A stretch of 64,000 bases of DNA from CAZSHG01 sp964459995 (GTDB taxonomy: Bacteria; UBP14; UBA6098): assembly GCA_964459995.1 (NCBI GenBank), contig CAYWOR010000005.1, positions 123,168 through 187,167 on the forward strand, given 5' to 3'. This document shows positions 35,601 through 43,515 of this stretch, piece after piece. Numbering within the stretch: position 1 is the stretch's first letter; every line of letters starts with the position of its first letter. The position numbers and the translations under genes were made by a program. Below the pieces are notes generated by a model that saw nothing but the letters and a program-made list of their open reading frames with translations, ran no database searches and was not told the DNA's origin.

Positions 35601-36519
35601 ATATTGGGTCTGGGCGAACAGCGAATACACTGTCACCCTAATCGGAAGCGAGATTCACGGCTATCGCAGGCCGATTTACCGCGGTTGGAACCTAATCGGC
35701 GCGGCAATTGACACGATTGCGGTCTCTGATATCGATATTTTGCCTTCGGGCGGAATTGTCGGCGACATTTTCGGCTGGGACGGTGCAGGATATGTCGCAG
35801 TGTCAGAACTAATCCCCGGAAACGGCTATTGGTTGTTGTCGAACAACGAAGGCGTCCTTCACGCGCCTTCGGGATGGCGCAGAAGAGCTAAAAACGAACC
35901 TCGCGCAGAATGGACAGGCAGAATTCTCCTCGGCGAAACAGCTTTGGAAATAGGATTCGCGCCGAACGCCTCGATCGGAATTGGATTGGGCGATAGAGCT
36001 ATTCCACCGGCCTCCCCCAACTGCGACAATTTCGATTTCGCGCTCATTAACGAAGGCATCGCATTGAGCCGCGACTTATCGCCCTCGGGAGAGTGGGAGA
36101 TTTCGCTGTCAAAAAGCACAGATATCCGATTCGAGCTTCCGAAAGGCATCGCTGTCGAGATTGCCGACATGGAATTCATGGATGGAGACAGAACGGAACT
36201 TAACGCAGGAGTATATAAAATCAAGTCCAACGCGATACTTCCTGACAAGTTTGAAGTTCTCGACGCGGTGCCGAACCCCTTTAACTCAGCGACCGAATTT
36301 CTTTTCAGAATTCCCATTGCCGGCACAGTTGAAATCGAGATTTTCGACATTTCGGGCAGAAAAGTATTGAGCCGCGAGGGATATTTCGAAGCCGGACATG
36401 CACGATTCCGCTGGAACGGCGAGGACGATGCCTTACGCTGTGTGGCTTCGGGGCTATATTTCGCAAGACTCTCCTTCGGCAACGAAAGTGTTATTGTAAA
36501 ATCTATGTTCATCAAATAG
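32620..36519 (+). CDS. Giant surface protein with PKD-like, A/B, cohesin-like and sorting domains
   Basis: 1299 residues with a signal peptide (1-20). PKD-like domains span about 24-190; a fibronectin-like stretch follows (about 190-265). The A/B module shared with the other two giant proteins starts near 315 (EPLPNTWTSCADQQ) and ends near 665 (DYCPDNVMDTCWFF). Its A half is split by an inserted domain of about 150 residues (335-485) with a YADNSAIIYMNGDSVG motif, like the N-terminal sugar-binding sandwich of some rhamnosidases. A cohesin-like domain (670-800), two GWNL...GYW repeats (945-1085) and a C-terminal tail (about 1215-1299: PNPFNSATEF, GTVEIEIFDISGRKV) resembling type IX sorting domains follow. 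It is likely exported and tethered to the surface. AAGAAAGG precedes the ATG. Confidence 0.8.
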   Translation: MRFKAFLFVVLSIILSSLIAQPLSVTIDTPDTVICDPPADLAFTINATTTGGTPPYSYLWAPGGAYWSGHVEDIIATPPYGTVTEYIIMVTDAAGDTVYDTVYVSVGGGEFSFANVDVLACQGIPVEVGCPIIGGGAIEVIWRTLDGDSVGAGHSFTFVPDTAITLVAHASYPYCTDEVTDTVLVDFFKEPPGPFGWRSPLPDDTLAPGMVELCWEMPSGATPIYFNVFLDEVRVASWRTDTCYSVGPFSCGETHWWFIEAFNLCDSFYDGCGTLYYDSLHFVPNYGDTFSGGFDPPFHISPCDTPIVFAEIIEPLPNTWTSCADQQITMTLESGGSETVRIDIPSLSSTTDYWDTTSGSWVSAHDIFYAGWGSYILEGTSWIWDSHYSGAVTGRRLTFQTLIVTPEGAEIDSAFISFYADNSAIIYMNGDSVGADDDGATWNRLFTFELTDFMHGGVDTLHVLGIDLTGVAVGVNFLVSVFYSLDCELDLSSVEFSVSGVNHIIGDGYLDFITPSYLLFTPSGSALFSDGDTVTACLNSMENNCGSYLASPICWDFYVDLTPPHIDNTQPENNTFIADPFAPISADILDFGSGVDESTISMSIAGIAIDESDYTLSPIAGGFNIEYTPDSPIMATDTIWVCISATDTTDYCPDNVMDTCWFFFSMSAREVWFPTVFGTPCDTVLIPLSIDDLETSWIGRATFVFSMDKNILRPISIVTSGALTHGWGVSGLAVDTLAGTISASIAGTPLAGGSGGDFLYLRAVVPCNARGGRYTYIDIDTIYFNDGIPFVDWTPGLFAVELVPRMFSADIRLNRASLPTEDYTLTIAAYPGGSDDFDPGLDIQRVPPPDWMVKGYFPMLDEDYPHIDKLMRDVRAVNPPVTWHLITENEPNGVARWQPSRFPEGEFRMNGVIDMKRDSIAYFATNDTLVIEWTLPELGARLLDFEPGWNLVSSPLLPEGVTASQVFNAAFDVYRFHTPTSAYGFADYIRDGEGYWVWANSEYTVTLIGSEIHGYRRPIYRGWNLIGAAIDTIAVSDIDILPSGGIVGDIFGWDGAGYVAVSELIPGNGYWLLSNNEGVLHAPSGWRRRAKNEPRAEWTGRILLGETALEIGFAPNASIGIGLGDRAIPPASPNCDNFDFALINEGIALSRDLSPSGEWEISLSKSTDIRFELPKGIAVEIADMEFMDGDRTELNAGVYKIKSNAILPDKFEVLDAVPNPFNSATEFLFRIPIAGTVEIEIFDISGRKVLSREGYFEAGHARFRWNGEDDALRCVASGLYFARLSFGNESVIVKSMFIK

Positions 36520-36528
36520 GAAATTGTA

Positions 36529-37263
36529 ATGCAGGATAAATCCGCCCATGTCCGCGAGCTTCTCCGCATAGCGAAACATATTGCCGTCCTAACCGGTGCG
36601 GGGATTTCCGCCGAGAGCGGAGTGCCTACTTTCCGAAGCGCTGACGGCCTCTGGAAAAACTTTTCCGCTTCGGAACTCGCGAATCCCGAGGCTTTCAAAA
36701 CAAACCCTCGACGAGTGTGGGAATGGTATGGATGGCGTCGCGGCGAGATGCTCAAGGCATCGCCAAACCCAGCACATCTCGCGCTCGCCGAACTTGAAAA
36801 GCGAACCGAAGACTTTCATCTTATAACGCAGAACATCGACAATCTTCACCGAAGAGCCGGCAACGAAAGAATAGTCGAGATTCACGGCAACGTATTCCGC
36901 AACAGATGCACGAATTGCGGGCATGTTTATGCTGACGAGACCTGCAATTTCGAGGAACCTAATCCGCTTCCCACCTGCCCAAAATGCGGCTCGATAGCGC
37001 GTGTCGATGTTGTCTGGTTCGGCGAGGCACTCCCTGAGAAAGAGCTAAGGGAGAGCCTTCGCGCCGCACAAAACTGCGATGTATTCCTGACAGTAGGCAC
37101 AAGTGCGCTGGTTTATCCGGCGGCGCACCTGCCGATTCTCGCCAAAGAAAGCGGTGCGGTGCTCGTCGAGGTGAACATCGAGCAAACCGGCCTCACATGG
37201 CAATCGGATTTCAGTTTCATAGGTAAAGCAGGAGAAATACTTCCTAAATTTGCAGGATTATGA
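36529..37263 (+). CDS. cobB: Sirtuin NAD-dependent protein deacylase
   Basis: 244 residues. NAD-binding GAGISAESGVPTFR, QNIDNLH, catalytic H119 (VEIHGN), a zinc ribbon with C127, C130, C150 and C153, and VDVVWFGEALP. Residues Y67 and R70 form the YxxR pair that in CobB and SIRT5 binds succinyl and malonyl groups, so desuccinylation is likely besides deacetylation. It consumes NAD and yields O-acyl-ADP-ribose. AGGAAA precedes ATG. The stop overlaps the next gene by 4 nt. Confidence 0.95.
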   Translation: MQDKSAHVRELLRIAKHIAVLTGAGISAESGVPTFRSADGLWKNFSASELANPEAFKTNPRRVWEWYGWRRGEMLKASPNPAHLALAELEKRTEDFHLITQNIDNLHRRAGNERIVEIHGNVFRNRCTNCGHVYADETCNFEEPNPLPTCPKCGSIARVDVVWFGEALPEKELRESLRAAQNCDVFLTVGTSALVYPAAHLPILAKESGAVLVEVNIEQTGLTWQSDFSFIGKAGEILPKFAGL

Positions 37264-37856
37264 TGATACAAAAAAACACAGCTAACCTCATTCCCCTTTT
37301 CCCCGAAGAAGAAGCCAACTATCTTCAGAAGGAAACCTGGCAAAGGCGTGCAATCGCATGGTTTGGTCTCGCAACAGGCCTTTCCCTTTCGGCAAAATTC
37401 GCACGTGTATATTATGAATTTGTCTCCGCGAGACATATAGTGCCCGGAGCCGCTGACAGCGAGTATTTCGACCTCGAATGGACAGCGCTAATGGGGGTCG
37501 TGGTCGGCCTGATTATCGCATTGATACCGGTCATAATTGCTTTTTACAGGAGCAAACGCCCGCCGGAAGGCTTCGCGGCAAGGAAATTCACGAGTAAAAA
37601 CTTCGGCCATTGGCTATTGGGTTTCTTGACAATTCTGATTTCAGTCGGCATTATTCTTTTGGGAATAGGCGGTTTCTTTCCAACCAAACGCTTCGGCTGG
37701 ATTATCGGCTTCGAAAGCGGAGAGTTCATCACCATGTTCGGCGCACTTCTTGTCGGCACACCGCTATTAATTGAGGGTCTCTGGACGCTTTACACCTACC
37801 GCCGAGGCATCCAAAAAGTCCTCGTCCTCCGAAAAGGCAAATGGTCGAACGAGTGA
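37260..37856 (+). CDS. Four-helix membrane protein of unknown function
   Basis: 198 residues with hydrophobic segments near 32-45, 72-96 (ALMGVVVGLIIALIPVIIAF), 118-140 (LLGFLTILISVGIILLGIGG) and 155-175. The N-terminal 25 residues are polar and acidic, the C-terminus basic (RRGIQKVLVLRKGKW), consistent with cytosolic ends. I do not recognise a family. It begins ATGATG overlapping the sirtuin stop, so it is translationally coupled to it; the pairing may be the best clue to its role. Confidence 0.65.
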   Translation: MMIQKNTANLIPLFPEEEANYLQKETWQRRAIAWFGLATGLSLSAKFARVYYEFVSARHIVPGAADSEYFDLEWTALMGVVVGLIIALIPVIIAFYRSKRPPEGFAARKFTSKNFGHWLLGFLTILISVGIILLGIGGFFPTKRFGWIIGFESGEFITMFGALLVGTPLLIEGLWTLYTYRRGIQKVLVLRKGKWSNE

Positions 37857-37923
37857 AAGAGAACGAACAATTACCAAACATGACTCAAAGACAACCAAAC
37901 GCAAACTATCAATAATTAAATCG

Positions 37924-37951
37924 TTGACGATACCTAACTATGGCATATATT
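37924..37951 (+). promoter_or_regulatory. Promoter of the restriction-modification pair
   Basis: TTGACG (37924-37929), 16-nt spacer, TATATT (37946-37951). The expected transcription start (about 37958) coincides with an in-frame ATG, so the methyltransferase message may have little or no leader. Confidence 0.55.
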
Positions 37952-37957
37952 TACGAT

Positions 37958-38809
37958 ATGATGAAAATAGATGAGATTAAAAATGAAATTTTCTGTGGTG
38001 ATTGTCTTGATGTTATAAGAGAACTTCCAGATGACTGCATCGATTTAATAGTTACATCACCCCCTTACGCAGATCGGCGAAGCAACACATACGGTGGGAT
38101 TCATCCAGATGAATATGTAGAATGGTTCCTACCTCGTTCAGCTGAATTTTTAAGAGTTCTTAAGCCTACCGGAACATTTATTTTGAACATTAAGGAACGA
38201 GTATTCAACAGTGAACGGCATACATATGTAATCGAACTTATTCTCGCAATGCGAAACCAGGGCTGGCTCTGGACAGAAGAATTTATTTGGCACAAAAAGA
38301 ATTGTTATCCCGGAAAATGGCCGAACCGCTTTAGGGATGCTTGGGAGAGATGCCTTCAGTTTAACAAGGAACGAGCATTCAACATGTATCAAGAAGCTGT
38401 AATGATACCCGTTGGAGATTGGGCAAAACCTAGGTTAAAAAACCTCAGTGATACTGATAGAAGACGAGATGAATCGAAGGTTGAAAGTGGATTTGGGAAG
38501 AACATATCCAACTGGGTTGGTCGTGAAATGGTCTATCCAACAAATGTTTTACATATGGCTACAGAATGTGCTAATCGAAATCACAGTGCAACTTTTCCTA
38601 TTGGACTACCAGAATGGTTTATAAAATTATTCACAAAGGAAAATGATATTGTATTGGATCCTTTTCTCGGTTCTGGCACTACCGCTCTCGCCGCAAAGTT
38701 TTTAGGGCGTTATTACATAGGTATCGATACACAAATAGAGTATTGCAAAATGGCTCGAAATGAGCTACGAAACCATATTTACCAAGAAGAACTCGCATGG
38801 AAGAATTAG
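37958..38809 (+). CDS. DNA (N4-cytosine or N6-adenine) methyltransferase, beta-class
   Basis: 283 residues from ATG 37958. Motif IV TSPPY comes first (VTSPPYAD) and the AdoMet-binding motif I last (LDPFLGSGTTALAA), which defines the beta order; SPPY is more often found in N4-cytosine enzymes (PvuII, BamHI type). A target-recognition part lies between (WHKKNCYPGKWPNRFRDAWER). It protects DNA against the endonuclease encoded next. Base composition is clearly more AT-rich than the neighbours, which suggests transfer. An upstream ATG (37940) is possible but lies within the promoter. No Shine-Dalgarno is seen. Confidence 0.9.
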   Translation: MMKIDEIKNEIFCGDCLDVIRELPDDCIDLIVTSPPYADRRSNTYGGIHPDEYVEWFLPRSAEFLRVLKPTGTFILNIKERVFNSERHTYVIELILAMRNQGWLWTEEFIWHKKNCYPGKWPNRFRDAWERCLQFNKERAFNMYQEAVMIPVGDWAKPRLKNLSDTDRRRDESKVESGFGKNISNWVGREMVYPTNVLHMATECANRNHSATFPIGLPEWFIKLFTKENDIVLDPFLGSGTTALAAKFLGRYYIGIDTQIEYCKMARNELRNHIYQEELAWKN

Positions 38810-39531
38810 ATATTGTTAAGCTGACAAGATATGTAAACGATAATATTGTAGTGTTTCATCAAAATAGAATCAAGCATATCCAAACATTAAGCCTCAAGAA
38901 AATCCTTAAACGAAAAAACCCCTATCTTTTTAGGGGAAAAAATATTCTTACCGCACAAGATTTGATTAAACCAATTCTGGATGCCTATCTATCTTCTCAG
39001 GAAGAGACTATTTTTGGAGATTTTTTGGAAGAACTCGCAATTTTCGTTTGCGGTGAAGTCTTCGGTGGTTTCAAGTCGGCGGCCGAGGGAATAGATCTCG
39101 AGTTCACCAGAAAGAATATCCGTTATCTTGTTTCAATTAAATCAGGACCGAATTGGGGCAATAGTAGTCAAATCCAAAGAATGAAGAGTAACTTTAAGCA
39201 AGCTCAGAAAATATTAGGAAGTAGCATCAAGGAAGCACAAGTAACTTTCGTAAACGGTTGTTGTTACGGCCAGGACGGAAAACCTAACAAAGGTGACTAT
39301 TGGAAAATATGTGGGCAGGCATTCTGGGAATTGATTTCAGGTAATGAGAGACTATATATTGAAATCATTGAGCCTCTTGGCCACAAAGCAAAAGAGAAGA
39401 ATGATGCTTTTTACATAGAATATACTCGGATACTTAACTGTTTCACATTAGAATTCGGAAAAGAGTTCTGCGATAACGGGATTATAAACTGGAAAAAATT
39501 AGTGGAATACAACAGCAAGAATAAGCGCTGA
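38797..39531 (+). CDS. Type II restriction endonuclease (PmeII-family-like)
   Basis: 244 residues. The segment GIDLEFTRKNIRYLVSIKSG, followed by PNWGNSSQIQRM, fits a PD-(D/E)XK nuclease core in which the acid-x-Lys part reads S-I-K. From memory it resembles PmeII-type endonucleases, including KRKNPYLFR and ETIFGDFLEELAIF; I cannot confirm it. The gene overlaps the methyltransferase by 13 nt, the classical tight pairing of a type II system. The recognition site cannot be read from the sequence. It is AT-rich like its partner. Confidence 0.7.
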   Translation: MEELDIVKLTRYVNDNIVVFHQNRIKHIQTLSLKKILKRKNPYLFRGKNILTAQDLIKPILDAYLSSQEETIFGDFLEELAIFVCGEVFGGFKSAAEGIDLEFTRKNIRYLVSIKSGPNWGNSSQIQRMKSNFKQAQKILGSSIKEAQVTFVNGCCYGQDGKPNKGDYWKICGQAFWELISGNERLYIEIIEPLGHKAKEKNDAFYIEYTRILNCFTLEFGKEFCDNGIINWKKLVEYNSKNKR

Positions 39532-39651
39532 TTGAGTTAAATTCTTCTTTAATCCTTTTAAATCTAATCTATATCGATTCAGATTCGTTTATAAGAGTGT
39601 ACCCCCACCCCCTTCTTAACTAAGTGACGTCAGAAAATTTTCCCAATAAAC

Positions 39652-39683
39652 AAAACCCCCCGCATTTCTGCGGAGGGGTTTTT
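39652..39683. terminator. Bidirectional intrinsic terminator
   Basis: CCCC-CCGCA pairs with TGCGG-GGGG around a short TTTC loop; T-runs lie on both flanks when read from either side. It separates the convergent restriction gene (ends 39531) and VWA gene (ends 39710). The rest of 39532-39709 holds nothing I can identify. Confidence 0.85.
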
Positions 39684-39709
39684 GCTTTTTGAGTCTTGTT
39701 CGACTTGGG

Positions 39710-42700
39710 TTATTTCATTAGAACAACGCGCTTGACTGCGTTGTCGCCGCCCCAATCGACTCTGACAAGATAAACACCGCTCGGACGGTCATCAGAAGTC
39801 CAGCGGAAACGATGTGTTCCGGCCGAATACTCGCCCTCGGCGATGACATCGACACGCTGACCGAGCATATTGAACAGCTCGACCTTGATTTCTTCGTTGT
39901 CCGGAAGATCGACGGTTACCGTGAATGCGGCATTCGCCGGATTCGGCTTGATCGAAAGGGCGTGCTTGCTCGGAACCGCAGACCTAAGCCCGAAAGTTGC
40001 TACATCGCCGCGGCTAAGATAAACCGAACCGGAACCCTCGACCGCAATTGTTCTGCCGTTGACCGAAACTTCGATATCGGGGCAGTTCGCGGCATCCCAA
40101 ACCAACGCGCCGTCTTCGTTCGCGCGGAAACTCCAAGAATCGGCATTTCCTGCATACCCTACGGACGGAATGAAAAGCTCCTTCATGTCGAATTCCTCGA
40201 AGATGATCGCACCGGAAAGCTTGAACTCGCCCTGCGGACCAACCGGTGGGATACCCACGCTGTTACGAAGATCCCCGACACCGAAGGCATAGCTTTCGCC
40301 CTCGAACTCGAGATTCATGCGCCATTCCGGAGGCGACGCTTTGCTCATCGAAGCCGCAGGAACGGACATCGAGCCGCCGCTCATCGAAAGCGCCCAGTAG
40401 CCATGGCCGGCCTCGATGAAGGTGGCCGGAACATAGTTCCCAAGGTCGCAATCCCAGCCCTGAAGGCTAACGACATCGCCGCTGTAAGTCGCGCTGGCGA
40501 GATTCGTGCATCCGACGAGGTTCCAACCTCTGCTGAGCGGATAGGTATAATTCGTGATTGGAATTCCGCCGACCGGATAGTTATCAGCGACTGTGTTCCA
40601 AACCCAATATCCGCGTCCCGCTTCGGCACTATTGGTAAGATAATAGGAGTAGGACACCGGATCGAAACCGTAAAGCTCGGTGAATGCGCTCGGGAAAATA
40701 CCCGGAACAACCGGAACCGTCGGCACCGAGGGGAATCCGATAAGATTCCAACCGTAGCAAAGTTCCATATCGGTCATCGTCGGTGACGGCCTGTCGTAAA
40801 CGATGGTCAGCACTTCATCCGCCAAGTAGCGATAGCTGGAATGATGATGCATCTCGTATATGCCGTTAAGGGTAACTATTCCGCGCGGCAATCTTGTCGG
40901 ATCCCATCTGAGTTCGCCGGGTTCACCCACTGTAATAACATTCCAAACGACCGGCAATGGTGCCATCGCCCGAACATCCTTCTGAAGGCGCGAGAACATG
41001 GGATAGGCCGGATCATCGAGCGGGAAATAGGCATCGGTCTGTGAAATCGGGGGTGGGACCTGATAAATATCCAGCCCGGGATTATACATATCGGTGCCGC
41101 CGGGAAGCATTCCCAAAGTAAGAACTGTGATATTCGGTCTAACATCCGAGTCGAAAATGAGGTCGGCTGTCCACATCTCGGGCGACCATTCGACCAGCAC
41201 CCAACCGCGGTCCTCGATAATATAGCCGATACTTCCACCGTTAAGGACGATGCCGTCGGTGGGGAAATCGAGAATTGTGAAGCTTCCGCCACTCGCCGAG
41301 GCGTGGGGAATAGCCTTAATCATGACGAGGGTATCATTACCAAGGGCGAGCGGAGTAACGCCGCGTGCATTAATCTCCACAACGCCGCCTGTGGTGTCCC
41401 AATCGATAAGCCAGCTTGTCCCGATTGCAGAGCCAATGCCGGTAACGTTCTGAATAACCAACACCGTGGGATCGTAGCTGACCTTGACGGTGAAACTATC
41501 CAATGCGAAACGATAGCCCTGATAGGCTATAACCGGAAGATCGACTGTAACACCGGGGTATGCGATGCGCTCGGGAAGGTCGAAACTGAGGAAATCGATA
41601 ACGAAATCCCAGCAGGTCGAGCTGACATTGGGATCGCAAAGGTCGGGGTCGTCCTGCGCACCAACACAAACTTCGATGGTATCGCCGGCGGGGAACAGTG
41701 CAATATAAGGGCCTGCGACATTAAGATTTAGCGTAACGCCGTCGAAGCTAAGATAGCTGTCGCCGGCCCAAATAGTGTCGCCACCTACACTCATCCAATA
41801 ATTCGCCAAATCGACGCCCGCAATATCGTCGAAGATGTCGATATGGACATTGCTGGGCGGGCCGCCAAGAAGCGCGCCCGGAGTTGGATAGGGCATATCG
41901 AAAATTGGCCCTTCCAAATCGACGATGAAGTGCCCGCTCGGAATATCGCTAAGGCCGAGACCGGCGATATCTTCGAGAATATATAGCTCGTGAGTTACAG
42001 TGTCGCCGTGAGAGAACATCAGAAGAGGAATGGTCGGCGACCACATAAAGCCGTCTTCGTCCGGGTTGATGAAGACGTTGTCGTCGGTCCAAGGATATCC
42101 AACCCAGCTTCCGGCCGCGCCGCGCTTCATCTTGAAGTAGAAACTCGATGGCTCAACCTGACATCTCGCGCCGAAATCGTATTCGACAAACTGATCCGCG
42201 CAGGAGGTTATTGAATAATCGGGCGGGAAAAGCATGTGCGAGACAGTGCCGTTGCACCCGCAGTCCTCCCCGAAATAGACACATCCGCCGGTTACAACAT
42301 CCGGATTCGGTAAACCGACCCCGTTATAGGAATGGAAAATCGTCATGAAGCAAAGCTCTGCGATTGTATCCATAGCGCAACCCATCGATTCGATCGGCTC
42401 GAAACGCCATACGAAAATTTTCGTCTGGCCGGGGGCGATGAAAGTAACCGGGTCCGGCGAGGAAACCAGCGAGAAGCAAGGACCGCCAAGGAATTCGCCG
42501 GTTACATTCCAAATCGTGTCGGTTTCGGTATTAGTGAGGGCGACAGAAACGCTCTGGTAGTCACGTATGAACTCGATAACCTCGGCGAAAACTATAGTCC
42601 ATGAGGTCGAAAGATCATACCACGAGCCGCCTGTCGTTTCCGCCGAAAGCTGATACCAGTTGTGATGATAAGGCGCCGGGGGGGTGCAGGTGCCGGTGTA

Positions 42701-43381
42701 TAGAGAAGTCCGAGTGATATTAAATAGGATGAAATTGCCGTCGAGAAGCTCTGTGATGATATCGTCTTTGTTTTCATTGCTACGGCAATCGAAACAGGGG
42801 TCGCCCAATTCGCAGAAATCGGCATCGGTAAAGCCGATAAGAATACGAATAGCGAGAAGACGCCAATCGTAGAAGCGCATAAGTGCGGCGAGAGCGTCGA
42901 GATATTCCTCCGGCGTGTCGCCGCCGCCGGAAGCTCCGCAACCGGCGAGAGTATCGGTGAACATCGTGATGTCGTCGGTCATCTCATAATAGGGATGCGG
43001 GGTGGTTCTATCGAAATCCCACATCTGGCGTGTGCTGTCCGCAAAGGGACATCCGCCGAGTCGATAATCAAATCCGGCATCGGCGAGACCATGAGCAAAG
43101 CTTGAAATAGTAGCTTTAACAGCTGTAAGCGTGCCGCCCATCGAGCCGGAAGAGTCGATAGCGAAGCCGACATCCACACCGCCGGTGTCGAAATGGCAAC
43201 TCACCTCGAAGGTGTAATCCGAAGTTGCCGAATAATCCATCGCGTTGTTGGGAGAATCCTCCAATGGCGCATAAACACGGCCGTTGAAGGTGAAATGCAT
43301 ATACTCCACCTCGAGCGCATTTGCGAAAGCCGCGCTCACAAGCATAATGGCCGCGATTAAAATCGCACTCCATTTTCTCAT
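39710..43381 (-). CDS. Giant VWA-domain surface protein with A/B, cohesin-like, GWNL and sorting domains
   Basis: 1223 residues with a signal peptide (1-22). A von Willebrand A domain (about 65-290) has a complete MIDAS triad D76-x-S78-x-S80 and is rich in cysteines (CGASGGG, CFDCRSNEN), suited to metal-dependent adhesion. The shared A/B module spans about 382-605 (ITSCADQ ... DLCDPNVSSTCWDF). A cohesin-like domain follows (610-730), then two GWNL...GYW repeats (about 855-1010), and a type IX-like sorting tail (about 1140-1223: KPNPANAAFTV, ELFNMLGQRV, GVYLVRV). It is likely an adhesin or matrix protein. The start is ATG 43381, with a perfect AGGAGG. Confidence 0.82.
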   Translation of the reverse strand: MRKWSAILIAAIMLVSAAFANALEVEYMHFTFNGRVYAPLEDSPNNAMDYSATSDYTFEVSCHFDTGGVDVGFAIDSSGSMGGTLTAVKATISSFAHGLADAGFDYRLGGCPFADSTRQMWDFDRTTPHPYYEMTDDITMFTDTLAGCGASGGGDTPEEYLDALAALMRFYDWRLLAIRILIGFTDADFCELGDPCFDCRSNENKDDIITELLDGNFILFNITRTSLYTGTCTPPAPYHHNWYQLSAETTGGSWYDLSTSWTIVFAEVIEFIRDYQSVSVALTNTETDTIWNVTGEFLGGPCFSLVSSPDPVTFIAPGQTKIFVWRFEPIESMGCAMDTIAELCFMTIFHSYNGVGLPNPDVVTGGCVYFGEDCGCNGTVSHMLFPPDYSITSCADQFVEYDFGARCQVEPSSFYFKMKRGAAGSWVGYPWTDDNVFINPDEDGFMWSPTIPLLMFSHGDTVTHELYILEDIAGLGLSDIPSGHFIVDLEGPIFDMPYPTPGALLGGPPSNVHIDIFDDIAGVDLANYWMSVGGDTIWAGDSYLSFDGVTLNLNVAGPYIALFPAGDTIEVCVGAQDDPDLCDPNVSSTCWDFVIDFLSFDLPERIAYPGVTVDLPVIAYQGYRFALDSFTVKVSYDPTVLVIQNVTGIGSAIGTSWLIDWDTTGGVVEINARGVTPLALGNDTLVMIKAIPHASASGGSFTILDFPTDGIVLNGGSIGYIIEDRGWVLVEWSPEMWTADLIFDSDVRPNITVLTLGMLPGGTDMYNPGLDIYQVPPPISQTDAYFPLDDPAYPMFSRLQKDVRAMAPLPVVWNVITVGEPGELRWDPTRLPRGIVTLNGIYEMHHHSSYRYLADEVLTIVYDRPSPTMTDMELCYGWNLIGFPSVPTVPVVPGIFPSAFTELYGFDPVSYSYYLTNSAEAGRGYWVWNTVADNYPVGGIPITNYTYPLSRGWNLVGCTNLASATYSGDVVSLQGWDCDLGNYVPATFIEAGHGYWALSMSGGSMSVPAASMSKASPPEWRMNLEFEGESYAFGVGDLRNSVGIPPVGPQGEFKLSGAIIFEEFDMKELFIPSVGYAGNADSWSFRANEDGALVWDAANCPDIEVSVNGRTIAVEGSGSVYLSRGDVATFGLRSAVPSKHALSIKPNPANAAFTVTVDLPDNEEIKVELFNMLGQRVDVIAEGEYSAGTHRFRWTSDDRPSGVYLVRVDWGGDNAVKRVVLMK

Positions 43382-43438
43382 AATTCCTCCTCGAAAAATT
43401 TCATTATTTTCATTTCAAAAGACATATACACTTTAAAT

Positions 43439-43467
43439 AAAATAAGCTCGCATGAGTTCGATGTCAA
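43439..43467 (-). promoter_or_regulatory. Sigma-70-type promoter of the VWA surface protein
   Basis: Minus strand TTGACA (43467-43462), 17-nt spacer, TATTTT (43444-43439), 57 nt before the ATG. It is the best promoter match in the window, so the gene need not depend on mfd. Confidence 0.75.
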
Positions 43468-43515
43468 TACATATTATAAAGGCAAAAGATTATTTGTCGA
43501 ATTTCGCGATCTCCA

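Noticed and set aside
39532..39651. Small gene or RNA in the C-rich spacer after the restriction gene
   Set aside because: No open frame with a ribosome site and no stable fold other than the terminator; the ACCCCCACCCCC run is only low complexity.
39812..40786. 324-codon plus-strand frame opposite the VWA protein
   Set aside because: Antisense shadow of a GC-biased gene; no signal peptide, domain or promoter.
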